From: Membranipora membranacea
Lineage: Eukaryota > Bryozoa > Gymnolaemata > Cheilostomatida > Membraniporidae
NCBI GenBank assembly: GCA_914767715.1
Contig: OU612075.1
Coordinates: 12,710,001-12,774,000 of the forward strand
Length of the DNA stretch: 64,000 nucleotides
Reading direction: 5' to 3'
Positions within the stretch are counted from its first letter, which is position 1. Each line of letters starts with the position of its first letter. The translations under genes and the position numbers were made by a program. This document shows, one piece after another, positions 1-12,178 of this stretch. Under the pieces are notes generated by a model that searched no databases, was not told the origin of the DNA, and was given only the letters and a program-made list of their open reading frames with translations.

Positions 1-1
1 T

Positions 2-2763
2 GTAGAAGTACTACAGCTGGATGGAAACAACCTCGGCGAAGAGGGTGAGTTTGGAAAAATAGAAACATCGGAGGCACTACCTGAGATATCTGTGGGTGGG
101 AGGGTTTAGTCACCCTGAGGACATGTGGGTGTAACAGCTGAGTAATACACTGATGATGTGTGCCACACATAATAATATATATTCCACCCATGCATTAACA
201 GTACTCATGAGGCCTACCTAAAGCCAGAATTTTGTATGGTCAGAACTAGTTATCGACCACTCCTGGATTTTATCACTTGTTCCTGTGTTAATCAGGCAAC
301 TTGGACAGGAAAACTTTTAACTTTTCAATCAGATTTTCCCATCATATTTTGCTTTTTTGTATAGGCTCTTATTGGATACGACGGCAATTTAGGTCGGTTT
401 GAGTGATAACTTATACAGAACCGAAATATGATTGGAAAGTCTGACGGAAAAATCTGCAGCGTAAATGCAGCTTAAATATGATTGACCGTGGGCATAATAA
501 ACTTTGAAAGTTCCCCTATTGGAGCACATAGTTTAGGAAGTCTAGAAACAGAAAACAACAGAATGTGTCTTAAAATGACATAATGCAAGGTAGAGTAATC
601 TTGAGGCGATTTACATTCACAAGAAACAAGTACACATTCCTCTCAAGTGCTGCTTTTCCTTCTCCATACTCCGGCTTTTGTCTCGGTATAAAGCAAATAC
701 AGCAGCAGCAGCAACAATAAGCCACTAACAAGAAGAAAACGTCGGATTATTTTTTTACCACTGAAAAGGTATAATAATGAGTTAGTTTAGAGACATGTGT
801 AATTCATCATATAGTTGAATCTTATCCTGACCTATATGTTGGCCCCCTCTATTGTGCAAACACACAATCATTCCAAGTTTTGCAACTGAATTTGGGACAA
901 CAACAGGGATTTTTCCATGCCCACAAATACAAATTCAATATAATTCACTAAACATTCTCTGTTTACAATTTTTTCAGGTAAAGAGTTGGTAAGGAGTACA
1001 CTAGAGGCGGTAGAGAGGACACAACTGATAGCTTCACTCAGTGAAGACGAAGGGACAGAGGATGAGGAGGAGGAGGAGGAAGGGTCTGATGGTGATGTGG
1101 AAGCTGATAGCATCCCTGTACAACAGGTACTCCCATTAATATTTGTAAATTATAATCTGAACGGCAGCGGAAAATCTAAACCCTAGTCATAGAGTATCAT
1201 GTATATTTTTAGATATATATACATGTTAAAATATATATATTTATTTATAAAAATATATATGATACTGTCTAGAGGGTTTAGATTTACTGCTGTCGCCCAG
1301 GGAAATGTGCAAAACTATGAATAGCTCAGATATGACATTTTTTACTCAGGATTCTTTCATCAAATTGGCAAAAAAACTGATCAAACTGATAATCACAATC
1401 AGGGTATGAAATCTTGATTTTTCCTATCAGTTTCCATATCTTTGTTCCCCCATTAGGCAACAATGCTGAGATCAAAGCCTCATTTTGTGCTCTTCGAGCT
1501 ATACAGGATTCACCAGATATATGTGCGTCCTGGGTAATAATTGTCAATTCTTTTTTGTTGCAGACAACCCCACGACATTACACAGAATCCCCATCTGAAT
1601 CCTCTCTCAAAGGTTTAACTGACGCGGACTGGCTTGATTATGTGTCAAATGAGTTATCTTCTCTAAATGATGAGGCGGAATTATCAGACAGATTAGTCTA
1701 CCTCTGTATGAAGGTAGCGACACCACTGAGTCAAGCAACCAGACCTGATGTCAAAACTAGAGCATGTCAACTATGTGGTATGTATGTATAACAACGTGAT
1801 ATGGCGTCTAGGCTTATATTATAGAGTCTGTAGGTTCAAAAACCATGTGGTAGTTATAATTATGGATATGTATGTATTTATTTTTATCCCCTTTCCCACA
1901 ACAGAGCATGAGAGGTAAATGTTTCCATAATAGTCTAGTTGTAATTGAGCAATGATAGCCTACGCAGACACAGCAAAGCTGTTGACATCGTTGGTCAAAT
2001 AAAAAGACAACTATGGATTGTAGATCTATCTGCTCTAGTTAAGGATACTACAGAACTTGCCGAATAAGATTTGGGCATCTCGTGTGAGCCTTACTGCATC
2101 ATGTGTGAGGGTTTTGGATCAATGGCGGAGGCAAATATAATATTGTTTTTGTGATGTTTTGTAGATAAAGCATTTGAAGCTGCAAATACCAATAAGCCTT
2201 CACCATCTGTGTTATGTAACAGTATCCTTGTTAACCTCGGACTTATCAAGGTAAATTTATCACATCCTATTTATTTTCTGTTCACATAAAAAAGCAACAT
2301 GTGGTTCTTTTTCACTTGTTGTATGGCTGAGTTGCCAATGTAAACACAATTGATCCCTGATAGTGTAAGTCGCAGTACTAGGGACGGTGACTTCAATGTG
2401 TTAGGCCTACCTAATCTTGAGGCTGCTCCGGGCCGGACCTAGATGGCCAAATCAGTAGTCAGATAACTCAAGCTATGTCAACCTTGTACAGAGGAATATG
2501 ATGCCGCAAAATGATTAATTTTTCCTCTGAACAACATGAATGTCTTTCTGGTATTAATGTCGTTTTTTTGCAAATGTAGCTTCCCTAAATATCTCATTTC
2601 CTCAAATTTTTTTTGCTTGTTATTAATTTAGAGTGAGAATAAGAAATTTAGGATAGCCAGTGATAACCTGACAGGTCCTTTACTGCTGGTGAACCACATA
2701 GTGAAACAAGACTACTTCCCACAACATACAGCTAAAACTCTACACTTCTACTTAACTCAGTAA
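2..2763 (+). CDS. RANGAP1: Ran GTPase-activating protein 1, 3' part (partial at window start)
   Basis: RanGAP1 stimulates GTP hydrolysis by Ran on the cytoplasmic side of nuclear pores. Five exons are visible: 2-44, 978-1126, 1564-1777, 2165-2250 and 2632-2763, with phases that join cleanly. The first holds the end of a leucine-rich repeat (LQLDGNNLGEE). The second has the family's leucine/serine stretch (LIASLSEDEG) followed by a Glu/Asp run, as after the RanGAP LRR domain. The last three match the RanGAP1 C-terminal domain, including NHIVKQDYFPQ. A SUMO-acceptor consensus Ile-Lys-Ser-Glu falls where vertebrate RanGAP1 has Leu-Lys-Ser-Glu, split between two exons at 2250/2632. The stop TAA at 2761 comes somewhat earlier than the human end and overlaps a consensus donor GTAAGT at 2760, so a further exon is possible. 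The 5' part lies outside the window. Confidence 0.85.
1161..1300. repeat. Foldback (inverted repeat) inside a RanGAP1 intron
   Basis: The sequence around 1161-1211 returns in inverted, imperfect form at 1247-1300 (for example AAATCTAAACCCT against AGGGTTTAGATTT, and GAGTATCATGTATATTTTTA against its inverse). The centre is AT-rich. It looks like a small MITE-like foldback; no second copy was seen in the window. Confidence 0.7.
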
Positions 2764-4138
2764 GTGGCTCAAATTGCATCGCTCTCACAAAGAAGTATGA
2801 GCTTGTGTTCTAGATAATGGTTGTGATCGTTTTTCAGCTTTAAGAAATATATGTTTATTTCAATGCGCGGGAAGTTACCAAACCTTAACAAACATTGTGT
2901 AGAAATCACCCTGAATGTAACAGTTAATGTGAATGCGTAGAAATGTTGTTCAACAAATGGTTTGGATAGATGAATGGTTAACTGGGTGTAGCTTTAAGCT
3001 TGGACTTCTATTCCCCTGACTTCAAGTTTTTGCCAATACCATCAAAATCTGTAAACCTGAAACATTCAGAGGTCTGCTGTAAAATGAGACGTTGGAACTT
3101 TAGCCCGATCTATGATATGTAAGACTTGTTACTGACAGTTTCAAGCTTGTCTTCACTATGCCTACATCATGCGTTTGCATTAACGTGATATATCGCTTTT
3201 TAAAACTTTTTAATATTGTCTTTGCAATCATGTCTAATATTTATTTTCACAGTTGAAACCTCCCAAATATATGACGTTGAGTCGCAGTGACCTCTGGAAG
3301 TTCATTTTGGGGCAAAAAGTGCCCTTTTTAAATTTAGCCCACTGTGCCTTGTTTTTGAGTTATTTGATTAGTTTATGCTTTCACCATATAGAGGAGGCAC
3401 GGCACTAACTGGAGGAGTGAACTTTTATTGACATTTTAGGCCTCCTGTCTTCGAGACTAGAAATTGATTTTGGCAATAGTAATAGGGCCATTTCTGACCC
3501 CTCATTACATGCGACCGCAATAATGCAGAAACTAAGATTTCCATTTTATTATCCCATTTTGGTCTTGTACTGTCACTTCCATCAATAATCTTACCAGCTT
3601 ACAGATGCTGGTTGTCACAACGGTAACAGATCAAAACCCAAATTTTAACTAATTTAGGTCAAAATTTTCCAGCCAAAATTCAGAAAGATGTCAGTCAAAT
3701 TTGTTGTCAGCATGATGAACAGCAGGAGATTGTCTAGGTTTTGATGGAAGCGATGGTTAATTATGGCTTTACATCTTGAGAAATTTGGGTATTTGTGGCT
3801 AAACCAGCTTTATTTGGGCCAAAACATGCACTCTTCTCCAGCCAAAAAGCTGAAAATAGGTTAAACAACATGTTATACACACCAGCTTCCATTAAACTAG
3901 AGAGTATTTCTGAGGTTTTGATCGTGGCGTTTGATGATAAATTCAATAGTAGAGAAGTTATGAGCATAAACATTTCTCTTTCGATTCTAAACAATCACCC
4001 AAAAAAGATGACCCATTGTTGTACACAATGTGCTTGGCATCAGGGGCGTATATTCTAAAAAATTTCACTCACTAACTTTTTAGAGATGAGCATAATGATC
4101 GGGCGCAGCCTGATCCACATGCCTTTGGCGGGGAGGGT

Positions 4139-4167
4139 GTGGGAGGGGCGCTTAAGCGCCCTCCCAC
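4139..4167. repeat. GC-rich palindrome
   Basis: GTGGGAGG...CCTCCCAC around the centre GCGCTTAAGCGC reads as an almost perfect inverted repeat of about 14 bp per arm. It lies about 160 bp from the tRNA-derived repeat and may belong to the same insertion. Confidence 0.6.
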
Positions 4168-4323
4168 CACGGAAATTTTTGCATATCGGTAGCAAAATAG
4201 TGCAAGCAGAAAGGTATTTCAATAGCTCACTGAGCTGTTGGGTACTTTCAGAAAACAACTCAATAGCAGTAGAAGATTACGGTAAAAATGATCCAGTTAT
4301 AAAGCACCCATTTGAAAAAAAAC

Positions 4324-4414
4324 CGTCCTTGATGGGATTCGAACCCACAACAATCTGATTAACAGTGATTATAAAGCAGCCGCTCCGCACACTGAGCTAT
4401 TCAGACACTCACGG
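4324..4414 (-). mobile_element. tRNA-derived SINE head or tRNA pseudogene
   Basis: Read on the minus strand, this contains an A-box-like TAGCTCAGTGTGCGGA (about 4388-4403) and a B-box GGTTCGAATCC (4335-4345) at tRNA-like spacing. These are the internal RNA polymerase III promoter elements of a tRNA. Acceptor-stem pairing is not obvious, so a SINE head or decayed tRNA is likelier than a working tRNA gene. Confidence 0.6.
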
Positions 4415-5878
4415 AAATTTGTGGGCCGTGAGTGATATTATACGCCACTGCTTGGCATGTAATACTGCATAGATTTTCATCACGCTTTTGCATAACGTAA
4501 TTTACTGCATCATTTTGCCCATTGCTGCCTATATGTTTCCAATGTATTTTTGTTACTGTACAATTAATCAAGCTAGAAACTGTGGTTTAAAAAATTGCAA
4601 TATTAAACATAAGTCAGACTACTGGCAACGTGTCAGTGAAAGAATTTTTGAGACGGGACAAGTAGTTCCTGAAAAACTGAAAAGGCGATATATCACGTTA
4701 ATCACCTACATTATATTTGTAGATCTGAGAAAAAGTTAGAAAAGTATTTCCAGGTGAAGCACCAGCTGATGCAGACACTGTTTGCTCTGTGAGAATCTGA
4801 TTGGCTGATCAGGCCATCCCTCAACATATCCGCCAATATTCCTTCAGTATCAAACGCAGGGGAACTTGTGACATTTGCTTTCTCACTCTTAGCAAATCAT
4901 TTATGCGCTCCTGGTGGAATATTGTTAATCTCTGATATTTTAAGGATTAATTACTATGTGTTATATATAGAAAAGGTAGCTTTAGCAATATTCAAAGGTG
5001 TCAGGATGATCTAACTCCCTCTATTGTACAGCTCGTGGACAGTCATACACACATGTAATTGTGGTATATTGAAATGACATCATGGCGTTGTTACTGTGAC
5101 AATAATCGCTGCCGTCCAACTTTCGCTTGCTTTTACAAGAAAGTAGGGCTTCTCTGATCTGACCTGTTGAGATATCCTCTAAATATCATTAACCACGAAC
5201 AGACAATGGGCAAAAGTGATATTTCATGTACATGATTGCGCTTACACAGTTTATCTTGTGATTGGCATACATTGTTTTTGCGCTACTTCGAATCGATGGT
5301 GTGCAGTTACTGCCCCCAAGTAAATATACAATTTGGATTAGTACAACTTGATGCTACCTGCTCCATATTTTTCATATTTGTCTCCCACTGTACCTATATG
5401 GTAAATCCTAATATTTGAGTGCGTAAACAGGTGATAAGATATTAAAATGTAAATAACTTTATTAAAATCTTATGATACTGATTTACTGATCAAAGTTGTT
5501 CATTTTCCTAAAGAAAGATGGAGCCCAGCACCAGCACCATTTTAAAAAAATACCAATAAGTAAATCAAATTAAACAGATATATCCAGACCTCATAATTAA
5601 TAGTCATAGTAGTAATTATACTATTTCTTATCTATGTCAATCACTTTTGTTTATGACAATACAAAGCAACGAAAAGAGGGTGAAAACAACAACTGGATTG
5701 GAATGAATGAAATCACTCATTTTTCTCAGCTCAGCTTTTTCCGTTCAAGAAAGACATTCACAATTTGCATCATGGGTGCTGCATGGCTTTCAGTTATGAA
5801 GGTCCCTAGAATTTGTTTTTAGCTAATAGGATGCGGCTTAATTTCCCATTTTTTGTGTGTTTAGCTTTCTAAGTGATA

Positions 5879-5978
5879 GATTTCTAAGTGATAGATGTGA
5901 CAAGGTTTAATGGTATCAGGGAGAATTCCATTCTCCCTGATACCACTAAACCTTGTCACATCTAGCACTTAGAAATCT
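5879..5978. repeat. Near-perfect hairpin, arms about 48 bp
   Basis: The left arm (about 5879-5926) and right arm (about 5930-5978) are almost exact reverse complements separated by only a few bases. The left arm also carries a short direct duplication of TTTCTAAGTGATAGA (about 5866-5895). It encodes nothing recognisable. Confidence 0.85.
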
Positions 5979-6765
5979 TGAACTCACTTGTCATTAAATG
6001 ATAGTGATGGCCATGGATGATGGTCAATGTTGATGAGAATATTCCCATGTAAAGAGAATTTCTGCATTTGGACTGATCTCCATTGTTGATCATAGTCCTA
6101 TACAAAAACTTGCAAGTTTACCGAAATGCGAGTAGATATCTCCATATTTTTTACAGTCCATTGACAGGTTGATTTAGGGAGGGTGGGATATACCCTCTCT
6201 GATTTAGGCTAAAAAAAATTTTATGCAACAATTCATCCTCATATCAATCCTATTCCTTAGCCCTGTACAATATTTGAGATTGGATGAGGAAGACGACACA
6301 GATCTTACTAATATTTTATTTTTGATAGCCTTGTAGTAAATTTGTTGCGTCAATAGCACCAAGGTTTATGAAGAATGATTAATCTGATCAATTTTTCAGA
6401 TTTTGAAGTTGTTTTATTGTTGAGGGCTCTCACAGTTTATATGCGAGGCAGTGCATCAAAACAAATGGCATTTGCACCAAGAATGGAGAAAAACTCAATT
6501 TCTGAATGTTTTGCCTCAAGTCTATTCGCAGCAATCCATTGAAAACGAAATTGAATTTTTATAGTGTGGTGCAGTTTTTGTATTGACTGGGCTTAGTTAG
6601 ACTAACAAGAGGCAGCTGAAATGTTCTTCATCAATTCATGTCCGTGTATAGTAGTTGGAAAATATGGGCAAAAAAAGGGACATCAGATAATATTCTCACA
6701 TGAGTTGAGTGAGCTAGTATAGTTAAGTTCAACTCAACATTTCTTGATAACAGGTCAAGAGTACG

Positions 6766-6859
6766 ATGTTCGGGACCAAAGTCTGCCTCTTCATCGTCCT
6801 GATCTGTTCACCTGTAATGTCTTCTGTGGACAATGTGCAACAAACTAAGTCAAGTCCAG
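6766..6859 (+). CDS. Duplicate signal-peptide first exon (copy A) of the actinoporin-like gene
   Basis: This 94-base segment encodes MFGTKVCLFI... and ends at a GTAAG donor in phase 1. It is nearly identical to the first exon at 7777-7870 and keeps the same end phase, so either copy could splice to the acceptor at 8314. The likeness extends upstream (TTGATAAC) and for some tens of bases into the intron, so a genomic segment with possible promoter sequence was duplicated. Differences are a few substitutions in the hydrophobic part, all keeping the frame open. It may be an alternative first exon with its own promoter, or the leftover of a duplicate whose second exon is gone. Confidence 0.65.
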
Positions 6860-7776
6860 GTAAGAATTGGGCTGTAAGAACTGCAAAATGAACACAATTT
6901 TACACTACGAGTATTTGGGTATTCATGTAAGAGGACGCCTGTGAATCTGGTGGCCCATGATTTTAAGGAGGCGAGATTGGGAAATGTATGTATACTTATG
7001 TGGACAGCTAGATTACTCATATGAGGATTATATTAATTGTAGAGTCGCCCCAAAGGCTGGCAGCTAGTAGAGAGGACTTGACTGCTTTGTACTGAGATGG
7101 ATCTTGCTTGAGCAAGTTAGATATTTGTGACGTGACTCAAGGTGAGCCTGTTCTAGTGATTATATTAAGTTAAAGATTGATAGACAAGGAATAGAATATG
7201 GTCAGAGCATAATGGATGTCAGATTTGGAATCTCTTTGCTCCATTACATCTGACCATCCTATTGCAAGGCTATTCTGCTGCCAACAAAAACCAAGAGAAT
7301 ATTTATTTTTCACATTTCTGACTTTCATCCTCGAGCCTATCAGTATTCAGTGGTTCAATCAATATGGTGAGACAGGCAGCACTCAACGCAAGAGCTTGCA
7401 ACTAATTGATCCCATATATTAGATAGATGGCTACTGCTTTGGCAGCAGTGTGCTACCATTTATGTACAGTGCACTCCACTTAATCCAAACCTCTGGGGAC
7501 CACCAAATTTTGTCTTAATTAGGCAAAGTTTGCATTATGTGATATAAAAATCTGTTGAAATCTGGCTGGCTCTGAATTAAGAGGATTACACTGTATTCAA
7601 TACTTCAAATGGATTTAAAACTGTGTAACACTTTTTAGCTAGCCTCGGGAAGCTTGGTTATTGCTGTAAGATCGTATGCAATTTTAAGATAAGATGTTTA
7701 CATAAGTTTTATAGTGCTTTAATAGTTAGCATCTTCAAAATCCATTCATTCCTTGATAACCAGTCAGGTAACAAAG

Positions 7777-9213
7777 ATGTTTGGGACCAAAGTCTGCCTC
7801 TTCATTGCCCTGTTCTGTACACCTATGGTGTATTCTGTGGACAATGTGCAACAAACTAAGTCAAGTCCAGGTAAGAAAAAACTATCCAACGAGTATCTGG
7901 GTTTTTTTGTAGGAGAGAATGAGATCAGAATTTAACAAAATTTAAAGTTTTGAAGGAAAGGGCTTGAGTTTTGAAGGAAATACCTTGATCCATTACCTTT
8001 GAAGTTATTCATTTTTCGAGCTTCCTTCAATTCAAAATTAAGATCATTTTCGTCACAATGGTGTCATATTTTAGTTGAGGTTTTTATAAGAAAATTATTC
8101 ACTTGGGTCAGCAAGTCGTAGATTGGTTTTACACCTTAGACTTTTTAATAATTGTAATAGAATATTATTAGGTCTATGGTTTACACAGATACGTATCCAA
8201 ACAACAATCCTCTCCGTAATGGGTTGAAATAAATTCCACTATGCCATGGGAAGCATCTTCAAGTGCTCAAACGTTGTAGTGTTTAGCTTTGTAGACTCTT
8301 TTATTCTGTTGTAGAAATACGAAAAAGAAGACAAGTCGCTGATTTAATTGCAAGCCTTGACAAAGATCAATGTCGGAGTAAGTCTGCTGAGTTAGTCGAC
8401 TTTCTTATTGAAGAGGCAAAGAGTGTGAAGAGATGGGCTGCAATTAGTGTCGAGATGAACAACTTCAGCAAATGGAATCTTACTAATGCCCGTGCTGAAG
8501 TAATTGAAGGAAAAGTCAACCAAACATCTTACACGACGAGACCAGGGTGTGCCACAGCCATATATGCATCACAACTGTATTTTGCTGGAAGAACTGAAGG
8601 ATATCAAATATGGATCATTCAACAAACAGGAAAAGCATGTCTGCTTTACTGGCGCGTGGACAGCGGACAGAAAACAAAGATGTCACCCAACATTATTGGA
8701 CTGAAATGTAAAGAAAACGTCCTAAGAATGAATACGCTCAAAAGCCATGTTAGTAAAGATGGTGTAAGAGGTGTCAAATCTAATCTTGTGTATGGTTATA
8801 CTAAGACGAAAGGGGCGAGAGTTCAGGATTGTATGACTGATTTCTGTGTCACTGCAACCATGTCTATGGGTAACAAACCTCTAGTTAACATCGACCTGAT
8901 TCCTCGATCAATCAGCAATTGGGCCGACCAATATCCAGGTATGACAGAAACAGAAATTGATGAAATTCTTCTTGAAACAGTCACCGAAGTTGAAACTGAA
9001 GGGTGCAGCTTTGATAACTGGGATATGATAGGAATATGGATAGGAGTTGCGATTGGGGGCCTTGTATCACTCATAATCTTTATCTTGGGAATAAAATGTG
9101 TGAAGGATTGTTGTTGCAAAAATAGTAAAGATGATAGAAGTAATGGCAGTGATAGTAATGACAGTAATAGTAATAAAAAGAAGAAGAAAAATAATAGTAA
9201 AAACAACAAATAG
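7777..9213 (+). CDS. Membrane-anchored, actinoporin-like secreted-pathway protein (tentative)
   Basis: Two exons, 7777-7870 and 8315-9213, join in phase 1 to give 330 residues. Seen: a signal peptide (about residues 1-20), a basic RKRR cluster at 34-37, a short probably helical stretch ending VKRWAAISV near 70-77, a region of about 180 residues with six or so cysteines, a transmembrane helix (about 269-292), CVKDCCCK, and a Lys/Asn/Ser/Asp-rich tail (300-330). The layout of signal, dibasic site, helix and then Val-Lys-Arg before a beta-rich segment recalls actinoporin-like pore-forming proteins, known as secreted cytolysins; this is likeness by eye only. The C-terminal membrane anchor is not typical of that family and suggests a tethered form. 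It could instead be an unrelated type I membrane protein. Poly(A) signals follow near 9650. Confidence 0.5.
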
Positions 9214-9579
9214 ACGTAGTGTTAACTGCTATCAAGAACCATCATTCAAGTTTCTCATTACAGATTTGTTGCTAAATTTTCTTTAAAAACAATGATATTA
9301 AATACCTTGAGATTTCATTCATTGACGAACTCAATTATTTTGAAGAAACCTGTTTATGATTTTCTTTACTCATCCAATGGTAGTCTTGCGATTTCACAAT
9401 TTTCTTTCATCTGAATTGTAGCGGCAGCAATAATAGTATTTGAGTATCTTTGGCTCCAGGTATATTCCTTTTCATTTACAAAGTTAATATTGACCTAAAC
9501 CGGACTTGCTGTTGCTACTTTGTATAATTATATAATATATGTATATATATTTGATCTTTATACTAACTTTATTTTGGAT

Positions 9580-9682
9580 AATAAATTGCAATCTTTGGTA
9601 AAATGAATTGGATTTCAGATGTGTACGCATAAAACAGAAATGGAGATTATTGAATAAATAAAATACGATAGCTGCAATAAAA
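9580..9682 (+). terminator. Poly(A) signals downstream of the actinoporin-like gene
   Basis: AATAAA hexamers occur near 9581, 9652 and 9676, about 370-470 bases after the stop codon at 9213. They fit a 3' UTR end for this gene. Confidence 0.5.
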
Positions 9683-12178
9683 GATTATGTTTTGTTCACT
9701 TTTTTTGGTGGCTCACTGCATGACTCTAATAAACTGATGTTATGACGTCTCACATACGTTCTTACAGTCATGAGAGGGTATATGGTTCCTGAACCAATGA
9801 CTTTCATGGTCGATCATTATCTAATTTAAGCACTCAAACTGTGCCGGGATGGCTGGTAGTGGCATTTCATTATCAACCACTTTCCCAACAGGTCGGTTGG
9901 GCATACAAAGATAACTCGAAAATTGAGGCTTGCTGAATAGGGTGTGAGGTTCAATGGATGAGAGTCCCCTGCATGAGGGTGTCAAGGTTATACCATTGAT
10001 ACAAAACAATCCAATATTGACATAGCCGACATAAGCTTTCTCGGAAAAACTGATTGTGGCTATCAGTATTCATGAAGAAGATGATGGGAGAGTCGCCAGC
10101 ATAAGCGTATATAATCGATAAATAAGTTATCAGCATAGAATTAAAAACTGTTTTAAATCTATGGTTATCAGTAATGTTTTCACACGGCGACGTTATCAAG
10201 GTCAAGCCGTATTCTAGTATTGACATTGCCATCTTAAGCTTTTTCAGAAATAACAAACATAGGTAAAGTGGGTCAAAACTTGTGATATGATGTCCTATCT
10301 ATGTCACGTTTTAAGAAACTCATTGTCACAATTCCATGGGTCATTGCCTACTAGGTTGGAGATATCTACAGGCAACATATACGAACTGAAATATTGATTC
10401 TCAAAAAATTCATGAGTCTGCTCAATTTAATAAAAGCTGCCCCTAGTAGGCCTAATGTTACCATTTTCCAGGGCAGATAACTATTCAGCATTCAGCTAGT
10501 GTGTGCTCTTTTTCTTTTCTTTCATAATGCATTTTTTTTCAGTTCTCACCCCATTTCACCCTATTGTCAACCAAAGCTTCTACTATACACAGCCAACCCT
10601 TCTTATATATTATTATGTTTACGCTAAAATTTATTGGTGCACTCGCGTGGGATTAACTCAAAAGTTACAATCAATGAGTTATCGTGTATATATTAATCAT
10701 ATTTTTGCTAAAACAAGGTTGGAGAATAAAAATCATGATGGTATCATTATGGTGAATATTCAAAAATAAGTTAAATGTAACAATCAAACAAATTAATAAT
10801 TATGTGTGCTTCCCACCTATATAATAGGTGTAGAGTAATAATCACTTAGGCCTGATGGGGACGAATGATTTTTGTTCCCGTATTAATGACTTAGCCACAA
10901 ATATAGTCAGCTGGTACTGCAGTAAAAATACGAAATTTTTTTAACAAAAAGATTTGAAGCACGTCTGGGTAAAAACTATGCACAGTATTGAAAATTTCTC
11001 CCTCTTGCTCAATTCTGATATCAATGTGCCATGTGATGTATTGAGTTCACTGTATTTTACGCGCCCAATAAATTGTCATTCTAATGTATATTTAATATTA
11101 TTTTATCTCATTAATATTTTATTTGGGAAAATATTGTACATTTAGTGCCAAAACAAAAGATGGGAAAGAAAATAAAATTATGATAATCACTAAAAAGGAT
11201 GAATTTCCCCTTCCCATAAAAATGGGAAAATTCAAAGATACTGCTTAATATTTGATTGTTGGTAATAAACAATTATTTTACTCGTGCAACTTTTAGGGCT
11301 CTTTAAATCATAGATCTGCTCTTTTATTCTAAATCTACTTTCCACAAAAAGTTTAAAGTTTAAAACTTCCCATGCCATCCAAATACAGAAATATGAGAGC
11401 TAATCACCATGTTTCCTTGTGAGGTTGGCTTAGATTGAGCTGAGTTGTCACCATTCGGATTGCCCTCGAAAATGCATCCATTCCCATGGATAGAGCCGAG
11501 AAAAAAACATTAAAACAATCTGCAGCCACCGGGAATGGAACTCAGGCCTCTCGCGCTAAAATCAAAAATGCTAACACAAAGAGCTTATAGTGCGTACTTA
11601 TCCTTCGGGCTCAGTGCAAACTGGCAGGTGTTTCGATGGCTCAAAGAGCCCTGAAAATAGCCTCGGTCGATCGATGGAAATGCAGTGATTCTCACCTGTC
11701 TTATCGGAGCACTACAACAAACAACAACAAACAACTCATTTAGATTGATAACTATTTAATAATAGGTGTTTGTCCATTGGTATATCCAATCAGGTATACC
11801 ACACAGCCCTTAATTTTAAATGCAAAAATTATTCGCGGGTGAGGATCTCTGTCCCTCTCACACACAGGGGGCCTGCAGCTCTTGATAAGCGCCAAGCCAT
11901 CAATATACCCAAACATTCTTGGCAGCCCTAGCAGCTTTTGTAGGGGCAATAAGGGAATTAACATCGAATCGCAATCGTATAAGTTGTAATTGCTATACCC
12001 AAAAATGTTGTATTTTGAATAGTGGACAGATACATTATTAAACCATTCAACTTGTAAAGCATTATGACGTGGCTTTGTACGCTTGTCACACCTAGTCACT
12101 CTGTCCCAAAACCAAAAAAAGTGGCCGTGTGACAAGGCTAATTGTGACTAATCGTCACTCTACAAAACCCATTGTGAC
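9683..12178. other. Intergenic region, no gene recognised
   Basis: AT-rich sequence with only short unsupported open frames. Around 11530-11600 there is a weak minus-strand tRNA-like string (GGAACTCAGG...), probably an old SINE fragment. An in-frame stop lies just upstream of the ATG at 12179, so the next gene's coding part does not extend back in this exon. Confidence 0.4.

Larger units (their letters stand above)
2764..6765. other. Intergenic region, no gene recognised
   Basis: Only short open frames without family likeness or convincing splice sites are seen. The stretch holds a tRNA-derived repeat (4324-4414), a GC-rich palindrome (4139-4167) and a long hairpin (5879-5978), described separately. 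If RanGAP1 has a further terminal exon it would lie in the first part: an acceptor (TTTTTCAG) near 2840 is followed by about 30 open codons, but these do not look like RanGAP1. Confidence 0.5.

Noticed and set aside
4324-4414. A working tRNA gene
   Set aside because: A- and B-boxes are present, but I could not pair an acceptor stem or form a clear anticodon arm.
8823-9209. Minus-strand frame opposite the actinoporin-like exon
   Set aside because: It is Leu/Phe-rich only because it complements the Lys/Asn/Ser tail codons; no splice or family support.
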